From positions 1-64,000 of the forward strand of contig JAIEQI010000024.1 of NCBI GenBank assembly GCA_019747875.1: a stretch of 64,000 bases of DNA, read 5' to 3'. A model generated the notes under the pieces. That model searched no databases. It saw only the letters and a list, made by a program, of their open reading frames with translations, and had not been told where the DNA came from. Positions 17,990 through 26,816 of the stretch are shown here, one piece after another. Numbering within the stretch: position 1 is the first letter of the stretch; each line of letters starts with the position of its first letter. Source of the stretch: Candidatus Obscuribacterales bacterium (lineage in GTDB: Bacteria; Cyanobacteriota; Vampirovibrionia; Obscuribacterales; Obscuribacteraceae). Both the position numbers and the translations under genes were made by a program.

Positions 17990-19066
17990 ATGATGTCCTC
18001 CGTTTACATCACTCAGGAAGTTGTCGAAATGTCAGATCTCGATCTGGCACAGGCCCAAATGTCGCCTGTTCCGGATTGGCGTACATTGGCAATTTCAAAG
18101 TTGCAGCGCTATGGGCTGCAAGTGGTAAACCCAATTGATTGGGCTATACCAAACACGCCGAATCTTGATGTGGAGAAGAGAGTAAGACGAGCACTTGATC
18201 TTATAGATCAATGTGACGCACTTCTAGCTAACTTGCATCGCTCCAATGCCGGCACGCCCATGGAAATTTTCTACGCTCACAGGCGAGGAAAGATGGTTAC
18301 GGTCGTCGGCCATTCACCATTTAGCCCCTGGGTTGTTTCGCATTCTCAAGCCAGATTTGGAGAGCTCAGTCATGCGCTCGATTTTCTAATTGAGGAAAGT
18401 CAAACCGATATTTTGCAATGGGCTCTGCAATTCGAATCGGGATTGCAAGAGAAATACGAGGACTATCCACCTGAAGGAGAACCTGATTACCAGTTCTTCG
18501 GCGGTGACCTGCCCGCATTGGTCCTGGCTCCGCATGCCAGCACCTATTTTCGTGACGGTCAGTTCATGGAGCCGGACTTGTTTACAGGAGCGATCGCATC
18601 CAGCTTGCATCGCATGTCACGCTGTCATGCAGCAGTAAGCACTTACTGCCTCCCCGCCGATCCGTGTTATTACCTTGAAACACCTTTCATACGAACAATT
18701 GCGGAGATCGTAAAATCGGGGCAGATCGGATTCATTCTCATTGTGCTGGGACTTGCCTGGCATGAAACATCCGGAATTATCCTTGAGCCTTCTGGTCCTG
18801 AAGGTTCCGATATTCATGAACAATGCGCTCATTTGCGCCTAAAGCTTTCACCATTCGAACAGGTTGTTCAGCGCGAACCAGATGAAGATATTCGACTACT
18901 GCAAAACTTCATCTCTCAAACATTGAACGTACCGTCAATCACAATGCGCATCCACAGGCGATTCCGCATGCCCAGACTTCAACCCGAGGCATTTATGCTG
19001 CTGAACGGAAAAGTCGCTGAATTTTTGGGCGAGGTTGGAACCGAATTGAAGCGGAGCATAGCCTGA
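17990..19066 (+). CDS. Two-domain protein: nucleoside 2-deoxyribosyltransferase-like plus amidohydrolase-like domain
   Basis: The product has 358 residues. The N-terminal part (about 1-130) resembles nucleoside 2-deoxyribosyltransferases: SSVYITQEV start, then LIDQCDALLANLHRSNAGTP followed by MEIFYAHRRGKMVTVVGHSP, where such enzymes carry the D.(V)(A).(L)....(D)(G)T..E(I)G.A motif. The C-terminal part (about 165-358) has LVLAPHASTYFRDG, PDLFTGAIASSLHR and ADPCYYLETPF, a layout reminiscent of N-formylglutamate amidohydrolase-like proteins, but the second metal His motif is not obvious. It overlaps cutA by one base (TGATG). The first domain call is moderate, the second tentative. Confidence 0.6.
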   Translation: MMSSVYITQEVVEMSDLDLAQAQMSPVPDWRTLAISKLQRYGLQVVNPIDWAIPNTPNLDVEKRVRRALDLIDQCDALLANLHRSNAGTPMEIFYAHRRGKMVTVVGHSPFSPWVVSHSQARFGELSHALDFLIEESQTDILQWALQFESGLQEKYEDYPPEGEPDYQFFGGDLPALVLAPHASTYFRDGQFMEPDLFTGAIASSLHRMSRCHAAVSTYCLPADPCYYLETPFIRTIAEIVKSGQIGFILIVLGLAWHETSGIILEPSGPEGSDIHEQCAHLRLKLSPFEQVVQREPDEDIRLLQNFISQTLNVPSITMRIHRRFRMPRLQPEAFMLLNGKVAEFLGEVGTELKRSIA

Positions 19067-19428
19067 TGCCAGGCTCAGCAGAAGCTGAAAAATCTGTGCC
19101 TTGTGTCGTCGCGTTCGTGACCTGTGCAAACGGCAAGAGTCGAGAAATCGCGCGCACGCTTGTTGAAGAGAAGCTCGTTGCCTGCGTCAACATCATTCCG
19201 ACTGTGACCTCGATTTACTTTTGGGATAATGCCGTTCAAGAAGACTCTGAGGAACTCATGGTTCTAAAGACTACTGCCGACGCATGGCATAAGCTGCAAG
19301 CGAGAATTAAGAGCCTGCATCCTTACGATTTACCTGAAATGATCTATTTTCCGATCCAAGGAGGATACGAACCCTATCTTAATTGGCTAAGATCTTCTAT
19401 CACGGGTCGGGAGACGGTAGGTGGCTGA
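19066..19428 (+). CDS. cutA: CutA family protein
   Basis: This 120-residue protein has the CutA pattern: VAFVTCANGKSREIARTLVE, EKLVACVNIIPTVTSIYFWD, EELMVLKTTADAWHKLQARI and HPYDLPEMIYFPIQGG...YLNWL. CutA forms very stable trimers and has been linked to divalent cation tolerance, although its biochemical role is unsettled. The ATG overlaps the stop of the gene before and the GTG start of the acyl-CoA synthetase lies inside its 3' end. The three genes are therefore one translationally coupled unit. The first 10 residues are an extension beyond the usual start. Confidence 0.92.
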   Translation: MPGSAEAEKSVPCVVAFVTCANGKSREIARTLVEEKLVACVNIIPTVTSIYFWDNAVQEDSEELMVLKTTADAWHKLQARIKSLHPYDLPEMIYFPIQGGYEPYLNWLRSSITGRETVGG

Positions 19429-21274
19429 CGAAACGATAATCCACGTTTTTTGGGAACGCGTGAAAACGACTCCCAGTCGCATCGCCATGATGCAAAAGAC
19501 GGCTGGAGCATTCAAGAACATTTCATGGGCGGAAGAGGGCGCTATCGTTGCCGAAATTGGTGCTGCCTTAATTTCGCTCGATGTTGCCATCGAAGAGAAA
19601 GCAGCGATCATCTCCCAGAGTCGACCTCAATGGACCTGGGCGGACCTATCGACTTTAAGCATCGGCGCTGTTAGCGTACCTGTTTACCCGTCTCTGAATT
19701 CAAATGAAACCGCATATATTCTTGAACATTGCGAAGCTAAGGTCGCGTTTCTTGAAAATGCACGACAGCTTAAGAAGCTAGCTTCCATTCCTGAGCTCCC
19801 GGCGCGCCTGAAGTGTCTTGTGCTTTTTGAGGGGCAGAGCCAGGAACTGAGCGAAGAAATTTCCCTGCCAGTTTATTCACTGGAAGAATTCCGTCAGATC
19901 GGCAAGAAGTATTTGGAGGCGCACCCAAACTGCGTGGAAGAGCGCCTTTCCAGAATCACAGCGGAGAGCCTTGCCACCATCGTCTACACCTCGGGGACAA
20001 CTGGCGTTCCTAAAGGAGCGATGATCAAGCACAGCAATATCTATTACGTCTGCAAGACACTCAGCGTCAATGTTGGCTTTCTCCCAGAGGATTTGGGATT
20101 ATCATTCCTTCCACTTTCACACATTTTTGAGCGAGTCGGCGGTCAGTTTCTCTTAATTTACGAAGGCATCCCACTTGCATATGCCGAATCGATGGACAGC
20201 GTAGCCGCAGATATTGGCGAAGTTCGCCCGACAATCATGAATGCAGTTCCACGTTTTTACGAGAAAGCGTATAACAAAATACAAGCTCAAATCCGTCAAC
20301 TTCCTACTCCTCAACAGTATTTTGCTCGATGGGCGCTTTCGATAGCACGGCGCGCATTGAAAGCAAAGGAAGAGCACAGCAACGGAAACGGATCGGAAGA
20401 TCTGGCTCAGAAACTGTATCGTACCGAACTGCGCATAGCGGATCGTTTTGTTTTTCGCAAAATTCGATCGCGTTTCGGAGGCAGACTTCGCTTTCTAGTC
20501 TCAGGCGCAGCACCGCTTTCCCCCGAAGTTCATCTCTTTTTCGAATCGATTGGTTTGCCTATCCTGGAAGGTTATGGTTTAACCGAAACCTGCGCACCGG
20601 TTTCCTGCAATAAGCCGACAAACAATCGCAGAGGCACAGTTGGAAAGCCACTTCCAGGACAAGAAGTCAAGATCGCTTCCGATGGCGAGATTATGGTGCG
20701 CGGTCCAAATATTTTTTCTGGCTATTACAAAAACGAAGAAGCGACCCGCGCAGCCTTTGCCGATGGCTGGTTCTTGACCGGTGACATTGGTGAAATTGAT
20801 TCGGATGGCTATTTGACGATCAAAGATCGAAAGAAAGACATCATCATTACGGCAAATGGAAAACACGTTGCACCGCAAGTTTTGGAGAACATGCTGTCCG
20901 GTCAGGGAATCATTAGCCGTGTTCTCGTTTATGGCGACCGCCGCAAATTCATCTCCGCACTCATTACCTTGACGCCTGACGAACTCAAGACATTTGCCAA
21001 CAGTCACGGCATCGCCGGGAGCACAGAAGAGCTGGCAAAGCATCCCCAAGTTATCGCTCAGGTCCAGATTTTAATAAATGACGCAAACGCAAAGCTGGCC
21101 AGCTTTGAGCAGATCAAGAAGTTCATCGTTTTAGAAAACGACTTCACTATCGAGGCTAATGAACTGACTCCCACCCTAAAATTGCGGCGGAAGTTCGTTA
21201 CTGAGAAGTATCAATCCACTCTCGACAGCCTTTACGAGCGCGAGGACCTGGAAATCGAAAAGTCAAGACAATAG
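19421..21274 (+). CDS. fadD: Long-chain acyl-CoA synthetase (AMP-binding)
   Basis: This 617-residue ANL-superfamily enzyme activates fatty acids with ATP and CoA. Motifs are TIVYTSGTTGVPKGAM (P-loop), LPLSHIFERVG, VSGAAPLSPEVHLFFES, GYGLTETCAP, GDIGEIDSDGYLTIKDRKK and IITANGKHVAPQVLE, with the catalytic region near the end. This profile is that of the bacterial FACL/AAS-like long-chain group (similar to FadD15-type proteins). The GTG start lies 8 bases inside cutA. The gene symbol is given for the family; the chain-length preference cannot be read from sequence. No terminator was seen in the 140 bases after it. Confidence 0.88.
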   Translation: MADETIIHVFWERVKTTPSRIAMMQKTAGAFKNISWAEEGAIVAEIGAALISLDVAIEEKAAIISQSRPQWTWADLSTLSIGAVSVPVYPSLNSNETAYILEHCEAKVAFLENARQLKKLASIPELPARLKCLVLFEGQSQELSEEISLPVYSLEEFRQIGKKYLEAHPNCVEERLSRITAESLATIVYTSGTTGVPKGAMIKHSNIYYVCKTLSVNVGFLPEDLGLSFLPLSHIFERVGGQFLLIYEGIPLAYAESMDSVAADIGEVRPTIMNAVPRFYEKAYNKIQAQIRQLPTPQQYFARWALSIARRALKAKEEHSNGNGSEDLAQKLYRTELRIADRFVFRKIRSRFGGRLRFLVSGAAPLSPEVHLFFESIGLPILEGYGLTETCAPVSCNKPTNNRRGTVGKPLPGQEVKIASDGEIMVRGPNIFSGYYKNEEATRAAFADGWFLTGDIGEIDSDGYLTIKDRKKDIIITANGKHVAPQVLENMLSGQGIISRVLVYGDRRKFISALITLTPDELKTFANSHGIAGSTEELAKHPQVIAQVQILINDANAKLASFEQIKKFIVLENDFTIEANELTPTLKLRRKFVTEKYQSTLDSLYEREDLEIEKSRQ

Positions 21275-21430
21275 TTTAAAAACGCTTTACATTCGCTTGG
21301 CAACTCATTAGAATGTAGGCACACACGTTGGGCTGATCTATCCTTTTATATCCAGGATCCTTCCGTTTCTTACTATCCATGAATCCGACCGTGCGTATCC
21401 ACAATTGCCCAACCCTTGAGGGTCTTTACC

Positions 21431-22507
21431 ATGTTTGAGTCATTCTCCAGAGGCTTCCGGATGATCTGGGCCAGCGTCAAAATGGGCTGGCAGGACAAAC
21501 GCCTCCTGATTCCCTCCATTCTGACCGTTTTCACAAATATGCTATTCGGCTGCATCTTCTTCCTGGACGGAGTGAAGCAGATGGGACACCAGGCCGGCGG
21601 CATCGGCAAGGCTATGACTCCTCACGGAATGGAAGCTACCATCGCAGCCGCCAAGGCTGGCGGAGCAGCTGGAGCTCCATCGCACGGAATGCTTGGAATA
21701 CCGGCAGGTCCGGGTGGATTGCTACAGTCAAATCAAATCAACGGCTCATCCGACATGAGTGGGCTTCAAGCCTTTAGCTTCGAACATATCCAGGGCTTTT
21801 TCACCACGGATAACGTCATCATCGTCAGCTCTTTAATGATGATGTGGTGGTTGACCAATCGATTCCTCGAAGGCGTAACCACTGCAATGGTTTACAGCCA
21901 CCTGACTGAAGGTAAAGGTTCCGGCAAGTTCTCCGAAGCCTGTGCAGCCGTTTTCCAGAGCCTACCAGCAATCGTTTGCTTGGGACTGGCAACTCTCGTT
22001 TGCAAGAAAATTGCCAGCTTCCTGCGCAATAAGAATCACGCCGGCGCTCTCGGTATGGGATTCAACTTCCTTGCCGGTATCGTTGAAGTATTCTGGACCC
22101 TTGCTGGACACTTAATTCTTCCGGCGATCGTTATTGAAGGATGCTCCTTCTGGGGCGGACTTAAGCGCGCAGACAAGATTGCTCAAGGCAGCCTGCTCAC
22201 CATCGGTGTTGGCGAAGTCGGCGTGGACCTCATCTGCAGAGTCACAACCTGGGGCATCTGGGCTCTTGGTGGTGCAGCTCTCGGTGCGGCTTTCACACTT
22301 GCAGGTCACCCCTACATCAACGCGCCAATCGTGATCGGTGTAGCCATCTGGGGCGCAACATTGATCTTCACAACAGCACTATCGATCTACATTCGCTCTG
22401 CGTTCTACACATGCCTCTATGTTTGGGCAATCGAACTTGAAGACATGGAAGAAGCAGACAAAGCAAAAGTACGCGCACCAGGACCATTAGCTGCGGCTCT
22501 GGCGTAG
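21431..22507 (+). CDS. Multi-pass membrane protein, DUF6159-like
   Basis: This 358-residue protein starts at ATG 21431, preceded by GAGGG with a 7-base gap. An upstream in-frame TTG at 21416 is less likely. Its N terminus FESFSRGFRMIWASVKMGWQ then DKRLLIPSILTVFTN fits the pattern of DUF6159 membrane proteins. It has about six hydrophobic helices and a Gly/Ala/Met-rich loop between helix 1 and 2 (residues about 45-110). The C-terminal helices resemble the DUF4013/YckC-like bundle, ending in a cytoplasmic Glu/Lys tail. Function unknown. It is a single-gene unit downstream of fadD by about 150 bases. Confidence 0.6.
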   Translation: MFESFSRGFRMIWASVKMGWQDKRLLIPSILTVFTNMLFGCIFFLDGVKQMGHQAGGIGKAMTPHGMEATIAAAKAGGAAGAPSHGMLGIPAGPGGLLQSNQINGSSDMSGLQAFSFEHIQGFFTTDNVIIVSSLMMMWWLTNRFLEGVTTAMVYSHLTEGKGSGKFSEACAAVFQSLPAIVCLGLATLVCKKIASFLRNKNHAGALGMGFNFLAGIVEVFWTLAGHLILPAIVIEGCSFWGGLKRADKIAQGSLLTIGVGEVGVDLICRVTTWGIWALGGAALGAAFTLAGHPYINAPIVIGVAIWGATLIFTTALSIYIRSAFYTCLYVWAIELEDMEEADKAKVRAPGPLAAALA

Positions 22508-22895
22508 GATTTATACAATCCAACAACTATGTTTCCAGTGTTTCAGCGCCTAACAAAGCGTTCAAATATTGGCGTACAAATCTCGCCGCAATGCCCTGTT
22601 TTTTTTCTGGTTGGCATAGCCTGGCTTCGCGTCTTTATTGCTTGTAATCGTATTAAGTGTGAGCCGGTAATGGCGTTGCGTAAAAGGGCTATGCGCACCA
22701 TGCGCACCAAAGACGGTGGCTATGTTTTTTTTGAATTGAAAGAATCGAGTTACGCCAATATCTTGGCGATCATGAAATATGCGGTTCCATAACCGATATC
22801 TTGGCAATCGGATTAGCATTTGTTTATCTGCGCATTTGAACTTTTTCCATTCTCGTGACGTTTAAAGGGAGAAGACCTCAAGTTGGAGATTGAAA
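22508..22895. other. Intergenic stretch, one doubtful small ORF
   Basis: About 390 bases. An 87-codon ORF (22529-22792) is open but has no ribosome site and odd composition, and I do not call it. A small hairpin CGCCAA-TATC-TTGGCG lies near 22754. Nothing else could be identified. Confidence 0.35.
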
Positions 22896-23231
22896 ATGAA
22901 TATGCAGATCGTAAAGGGAATCACTTTGGCTGTGCTCTGTGCCTCATTTCTAGCAGTAGCAGACGCACAGGCCGACTGTAATAAAGGAAGAGTGAATTGC
23001 CGCCAAAACCGCCAGGGTAAACGAATAAACCAGGGCGTAAACAACGGCTCCCTGACAGGCAGAGAGACCGCCAGATTGGCTCGCCAACAAGCTCAACTAC
23101 GACGACAAGAGCGTCGGATGAGAGCCAGTGGAGATGGGCTCACTGCAACAGAAAGAATGCGCATTGAACACAATCAAGATCAAATGAGCCAATCAATTTA
23201 CAATCAAAAGCACGACCAACAAACTAGATAG
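22896..23231 (+). CDS. Small secreted protein, Arg/Gln-rich, helical
   Basis: This 111-residue protein starts at ATG 22896 with GGAG 7 bases upstream. It has a signal peptide (hydrophobic ITLAVLCASFLAVADA, cleavage about ADA-QA) and a basic mature part. That part includes INQGVNNGSLTGRETARLAR, a run of Gln/Arg (LRRQERRMRASGDG), LTATERMRIEHNQDQMS and a KHDQQ end. The alternating 'G.LT..E...L' helices are known in small periplasmic proteins of many Gram-negatives, often annotated as hypothetical. It ends before a clear terminator at 23296. Role unknown, perhaps envelope-associated. Confidence 0.65.
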   Translation: MNMQIVKGITLAVLCASFLAVADAQADCNKGRVNCRQNRQGKRINQGVNNGSLTGRETARLARQQAQLRRQERRMRASGDGLTATERMRIEHNQDQMSQSIYNQKHDQQTR

Positions 23232-23295
23232 GCGTTTGTTTTGTTGGCAAAGATAAGCCCAAGCAAAAGTTTCCCAGCGCTCTAATTTGCAACCC

Positions 23296-23347
23296 AATCG
23301 ATCTAGCTGTCCTCTGCATCTCTACAGCTCAGCTAGATCGATTTTTT
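23296..23347 (+). terminator. Rho-independent terminator
   Basis: A 13-bp stem AATCGATCTAGCT (23296-23308) / AGCTAGATCGATT (23331-23343) runs into a T-tract (23342-23347). It follows the small secreted protein by about 65 bases. From here to 23703 (about 360 bases) no gene or RNA could be recognised. Confidence 0.8.
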
Positions 23348-23703
23348 ACCTACTTTCTGTTCGCTCCATCGAGCTTAGAATCAGAAAGCATTTTGCAAAT
23401 TGCTCTCGCAAATGATGAATGTAAGTTCGGTGTAGAGAATGCACGATCGATACTGCCGCCCCCATGAATCGCAGCGGTGCACGGATGTGAGCGATTCGAG
23501 AAATATCCGATCAAATATCCTGGGGCTATCTACTTTGTTAGCCCATTTAAAATTAGGTCCCTCTTATTCGGACGTTCGACTCTTTACAAGACAACAGCCA
23601 GAGAATCCGATTTTGCAATCCTTTCGAAGATCAGAACCAAGAATAGGCGTCAGTCCTTCGTATTCTTACGCTCATAAAGTTATTAAAGGATTAGAAATAC
23701 GCT

Positions 23704-23731
23704 TTGCAAGCGCAATTTTCGGCCCTATACT
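23704..23731 (+). promoter_or_regulatory. Candidate promoter placing the start site at the start codon
   Basis: TTGCAA (23704-23709) and TATACT (23726-23731) are 16 bases apart. The predicted transcription start (about 23738) coincides with the ATG ATG of the next gene, and no ribosome site precedes that ATG. This suggests a leaderless mRNA. Confidence 0.45.
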
Positions 23732-23737
23732 ACGTGC

Positions 23738-24046
23738 ATGATGAAAATAAGCACGATTTTGTTGACAACTTTGGTCCTTGCAGGCACCTCTTCCGGCATT
23801 TGTTTTGCTGACGAACAGGCAGCCCCGCAAGCGGTTGCAGTTATGGGCGCCCAAACGAGCCCCGTAATTGTCAACGACACAGCTGTTCAAAAAGCAATTG
23901 AGGCTTTGATTAAACAGCAAGTTAAACAGCTTGATTTGAAGAAGAGAATTCCAACAAACAAGCAAGACAATCCGATCGGTTCCAATCCGCTCCGTCACAA
24001 CGAGAAAGTTTTGATTCTCGGTGGCGCTGAAGCGATGCCAATGTAG
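23738..24046 (+). CDS. Small secreted protein of unknown function
   Basis: This 102-residue protein has a signal peptide (KISTILLTTLVLAGTSSGI, then CFADEQ; cleavage near CFA-DE). The mature part of about 75 residues includes a helix VQKAIEALIKQQVKQLDLKK and a C-terminal stretch with EKVLILGGAEAMPM. I do not recognise the family. Two adjacent ATG codons (23738, 23741) are possible starts and no Shine-Dalgarno is seen, in line with the promoter position. The gene is followed by its own terminator at 24079. Confidence 0.6.
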   Translation: MMKISTILLTTLVLAGTSSGICFADEQAAPQAVAVMGAQTSPVIVNDTAVQKAIEALIKQQVKQLDLKKRIPTNKQDNPIGSNPLRHNEKVLILGGAEAMPM

Positions 24047-24078
24047 TCAGGCAAAGGATCCGATAACTTACAAGCATT

Positions 24079-24106
24079 ACGGCGGTCGTGTTCGACTGCC
24101 GTTTTT
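24079..24106 (+). terminator. Rho-independent terminator
   Basis: The stem ACGGCGGTCG / CGACTGCCGT (one G-T wobble) with loop TGTT is followed by TTTTT. It lies 32 bases after the small secreted protein. Confidence 0.8.
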
Positions 24107-24240
24107 TGTTTTCCAAGAGATTCTCACTACATATGGTGGCACAGTGGTTTTGTACCAACAAACTGTCAGGCCCAAAATAATGAGCCCTTGCCTTGTGGCA
24201 TAATAAAACGACGAACAACGGATATTGATCGCGGCGAGAT

Positions 24241-24942
24241 ATGACAAACGAGGGCAGAAAATCGGAGAAAGAGATTCTCTTTCAGCGCAGATTAGCGGAG
24301 CTGAGAATGAGGAAGCAGAGTTTCGCCTGGAATGCCGGTGAGCTGCCACAGTTCGAGCTACCCAAGGAAGAGTCGAAACTTCTTGCAGACCGAGAGGTCG
24401 AAGGACGTGACCTCAGTGATGACGAAATAGAACTTCGCGCATTGATGGATTTGACTTCAAGAACCTGTGATTTTAAGACCTTCTACAAACGATTGAACTA
24501 CGAGTTGCGCCGCGCAAAAAGATATAAACGAGATCTATCCATTATCTTAGTGGCGATCGATCAACACGGAAAGGTTTCCCTGAAAGTTGGTCCCCATGCC
24601 GGCGATGCAATGGTGAATGCCGGCGCAAGATTACTACTTGAATCAATCCGAGACGTTGATATCGCTGGACGTTGCAGAGAAGATACCTTCGCCGTAATTT
24701 TGCCGGAAACAGGTGGGAACGGTGCAGAAATAGCCGCCGAACGCATCCGAACGAGAATGGAATCGCATCAATTACCTCAGCCCTGGGACAATTTATCGAT
24801 CACAGCCAGTGTCGCAGTGGCGACTTTCCCAGATCACGGCAATGAAGTGGAAATACTCTTTGGCAACGCTGTTGATGCGCTTTTGTGGATGATGAAACGA
24901 GGTGGAAATGCGGTGATGTTTGCAAAAGAGCAGCCTCGATAG
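24241..24942 (+). CDS. Degenerate GGDEF-domain protein
   Basis: The product has 233 residues and no membrane segment. Residues about 70-230 align with the GGDEF fold (LTSRTCDFKTFYKRLNYELR, AGARLLLESIRDVDIAGR, FAVILPETGG, ITASVAVATFPDHG). The active-site signature is CREDTF where RYGGDEF would be expected. Both glycines are lost, so diguanylate cyclase activity is unlikely. The RDVD just upstream matches the RxxD inhibitory (I) site at its usual spacing, so the domain could still bind cyclic di-GMP. The N-terminal 65 residues are Lys/Glu/Leu-rich and helical. It stands alone between two terminated small genes. Confidence 0.75.
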   Translation: MTNEGRKSEKEILFQRRLAELRMRKQSFAWNAGELPQFELPKEESKLLADREVEGRDLSDDEIELRALMDLTSRTCDFKTFYKRLNYELRRAKRYKRDLSIILVAIDQHGKVSLKVGPHAGDAMVNAGARLLLESIRDVDIAGRCREDTFAVILPETGGNGAEIAAERIRTRMESHQLPQPWDNLSITASVAVATFPDHGNEVEILFGNAVDALLWMMKRGGNAVMFAKEQPR

Positions 24943-25189
24943 AAACCAATTTTCCATACTTATCCGTTAGTCTTTGGCAGTCAATGGCGCCAACTATTCA
25001 CGGTCCGTTTGGTCGCCGACATAGCTAGCTAAGCGTAAAAGCCCGACTAAATACTGGTCCCGGCAACTCCTGCTGTCGATCAACGCTGATGCTGATTCTC
25101 AAAACGCTGACTCCGTGCCGCTTTTCACCGCTCCTGGTTTGAAAAGTCGCATTTCTGTCAATATAAGACTCGATTGGAGGATCTGAATT

Positions 25190-25927
25190 ATGCGAGCAGA
25201 GAAAGCAGAAACGACCGAAAGGCAGGAAAACATTCCTCAGAACCCTTTTGGTGGCGACAATAGCCCCGAGAGAACTGCCACTAGACTCTCGGACAACGCC
25301 GCAAATAGAAACTCAGAGCCTGAATCAGTCCCTCCTGAAATCAGCAAGCTACGAGACAAAGAACGTGCGGCCGAGCTAGGGCAAGGAAAGGAACTCACTA
25401 AACAAGAAGACATTAAACTAAAGGCTTACAAAGACTACCCAAAGGAGGGAGATAAGGACTACCGCGAGCTCCATGAAAAGAATCTATTGGCTTTGAAAGG
25501 CTTAGGCGAACCGTTATCGAGGCAAGACCAAGCCAAGCTGAACGCGAAAATTGCTTTTCCAAATGACGCTGACAAGCGGGTCCGGGACCTTCACGAGAAG
25601 GAATTGCTAGCCGATCAGAACCTTGGTCAAAAACTAACAAAAGAAGAGAAAGCACATCTCTATGCCGCCAAGGCTTTTCCAAACAATGCCACGGGACGGA
25701 TTCTGCATGAGCGTGAACTCCGATCTGATTATGGCATCGGTCCCAAACTAACGCCTCAGGAAGAGGCCAGGTTGGGTAGTTTCAGAGCCTTTCCGAATCC
25801 AAAGGACGAACAATATCGTGCCTTGCAGGAGAAGGATAATCTATACCAACGGGGATTGGGACCTGAGCTAACAACTCAAGACAGAAGAAAACTTACAGAA
25901 GCATTGATAGCCGGGCACCGCAGATAA
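25190..25927 (+). CDS. Repeat protein with five ~37-residue helical units
   Basis: This 245-residue hydrophilic protein has GGAGG 8 bases before the ATG. After a 50-residue disordered start, about five units follow. Each carries a pattern like 'LHEK(N/E)LLAxxxLGxxLTxxExAxLxAxxAFPN', for example LHEKELLADQNLGQKLTKEE and LHERELRSDYGIGPKLTPQE. There is no signal peptide and no membrane helix. I do not recognise the repeat. Each unit has a recurrent G-(P/E/Q)-(K/P)-L-(T/S) turn and an (A/R)(F/Y)(P)(N/K) turn. A binding scaffold is likely, but that is inference. A 247-base gap without features precedes it. Confidence 0.6.
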   Translation: MRAEKAETTERQENIPQNPFGGDNSPERTATRLSDNAANRNSEPESVPPEISKLRDKERAAELGQGKELTKQEDIKLKAYKDYPKEGDKDYRELHEKNLLALKGLGEPLSRQDQAKLNAKIAFPNDADKRVRDLHEKELLADQNLGQKLTKEEKAHLYAAKAFPNNATGRILHERELRSDYGIGPKLTPQEEARLGSFRAFPNPKDEQYRALQEKDNLYQRGLGPELTTQDRRKLTEALIAGHRR

Positions 25928-26069
25928 GCTTCTGATGTAGATTTCTGGGCCAGTTTTTCAAAGTGGCTAGCACGCTTTCGCCCACGAGTGGTCTGAAGAT
26001 TCCACCAGACGCCGGGTTGCCATCACTGAGCGCTTTCGAACAGAGCGCGCGCAACAAGCGGTGTCGAAT

Positions 26070-26408
26070 TTAGTATTTAGTGAACGATGAATCGATCTCA
26101 TCCGACCAAGCCAGCACGCCACCTTTCAAATTACGCACCGTTGCAAATCCAAGTTCCGCCAGAAACATAGTAGCCATGTTGCTGCGACGCCCCGACCTAC
26201 AGTAAACAACGATATCCTTCTCTTTGAAAGGCTCCAGCTCATCAAGCCGAAATCGCAAATCACCTAGCGGAATATGCAGGTTGTATTTCAGACAGCAAAT
26301 CTTCAATTCATGCGGTTCACGCACATCTACTAAGACGAATTCTTTTCCCTCGTCCATAGCCTTCTTCAATTCTGTTACTGAGATCTGCTCTGCAACGTCT
26401 TCTGACAT
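26070..26408 (-). CDS. Rhodanese-domain protein
   Basis: I place the start at ATG 26408, with GAGGAAG just upstream, giving 112 residues; the open frame continues to 26468. It is a single rhodanese domain: SVTELKKAMDEGKEFVLVDV, REPHELKI, IPLGDLRFRLDEL and the active-site loop VVYCRSGRRSNM with the catalytic Cys. It ends in LKGGVLAWSDEID. Such proteins carry sulfane sulfur on the loop Cys. An extra CC pair (LKICCLKYN) follows the second strand. The gene is divergent from the TerB-like gene. The sulfur acceptor is unknown. Confidence 0.88.
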   Translation of the reverse strand: MSEDVAEQISVTELKKAMDEGKEFVLVDVREPHELKICCLKYNLHIPLGDLRFRLDELEPFKEKDIVVYCRSGRRSNMATMFLAELGFATVRNLKGGVLAWSDEIDSSFTKY

Positions 26409-26581
26409 TTGCTTCCTCTTTTGTTCACGGAACGCGACATCTCTCTGAAATGGCAAAGGGTCGCTCAACCGGCTATTTTACCGCTGAATCAACGAAGCTT
26501 CTAGCAACAACAAAATTGACAGTTCTTGTGAAGCGGTGAGATCATACAAGACCGGGTCCATTGATTTCAAGGAGATCTGCC

Positions 26582-26812
26582 GTGGCATCACTGAAAAGCC
26601 TTGAAGAGGCCCTAAAAGAGATCCTCAAGGATGATTCTAAGATTTCGCGCTTTGTGGCGAAAGCAATAAAGGAATTGATTCTAGCCGACGGTCGAGTCTC
26701 AGCCGAAGAACGCACTTTTCTTGAGCGGGCGCTCAATGACAACGTTTTTGACGACAAAGCATTTGAAATCCTGCAAGATCTTTTGCTCAGAGACGACATG
26801 AAAAATGTCTGA
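26582..26812 (+). CDS. Small TerB-like helical protein
   Basis: This 76-residue protein starts at GTG 26582 with AAGGAG 7 bases upstream; an upstream in-frame start (26561) lacks a site. The sequence ISRFVAKAIKELILADGRVS followed by AEERTFLERAL has the 'ADG.v...E...l' loop typical of TerB/DUF533-type acidic loops, which can bind a metal. It ends 4 bases before the convergent helicase gene's stop. The family assignment rests on this loop only. Confidence 0.5.
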   Translation: MASLKSLEEALKEILKDDSKISRFVAKAIKELILADGRVSAEERTFLERALNDNVFDDKAFEILQDLLLRDDMKNV

Positions 26813-26816
26813 GCAA

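Noticed and set aside
22529-22792. 87-codon plus-strand ORF
   Set aside because: No ribosome site, no domain, odd composition, and it lies in a region that looks intergenic.
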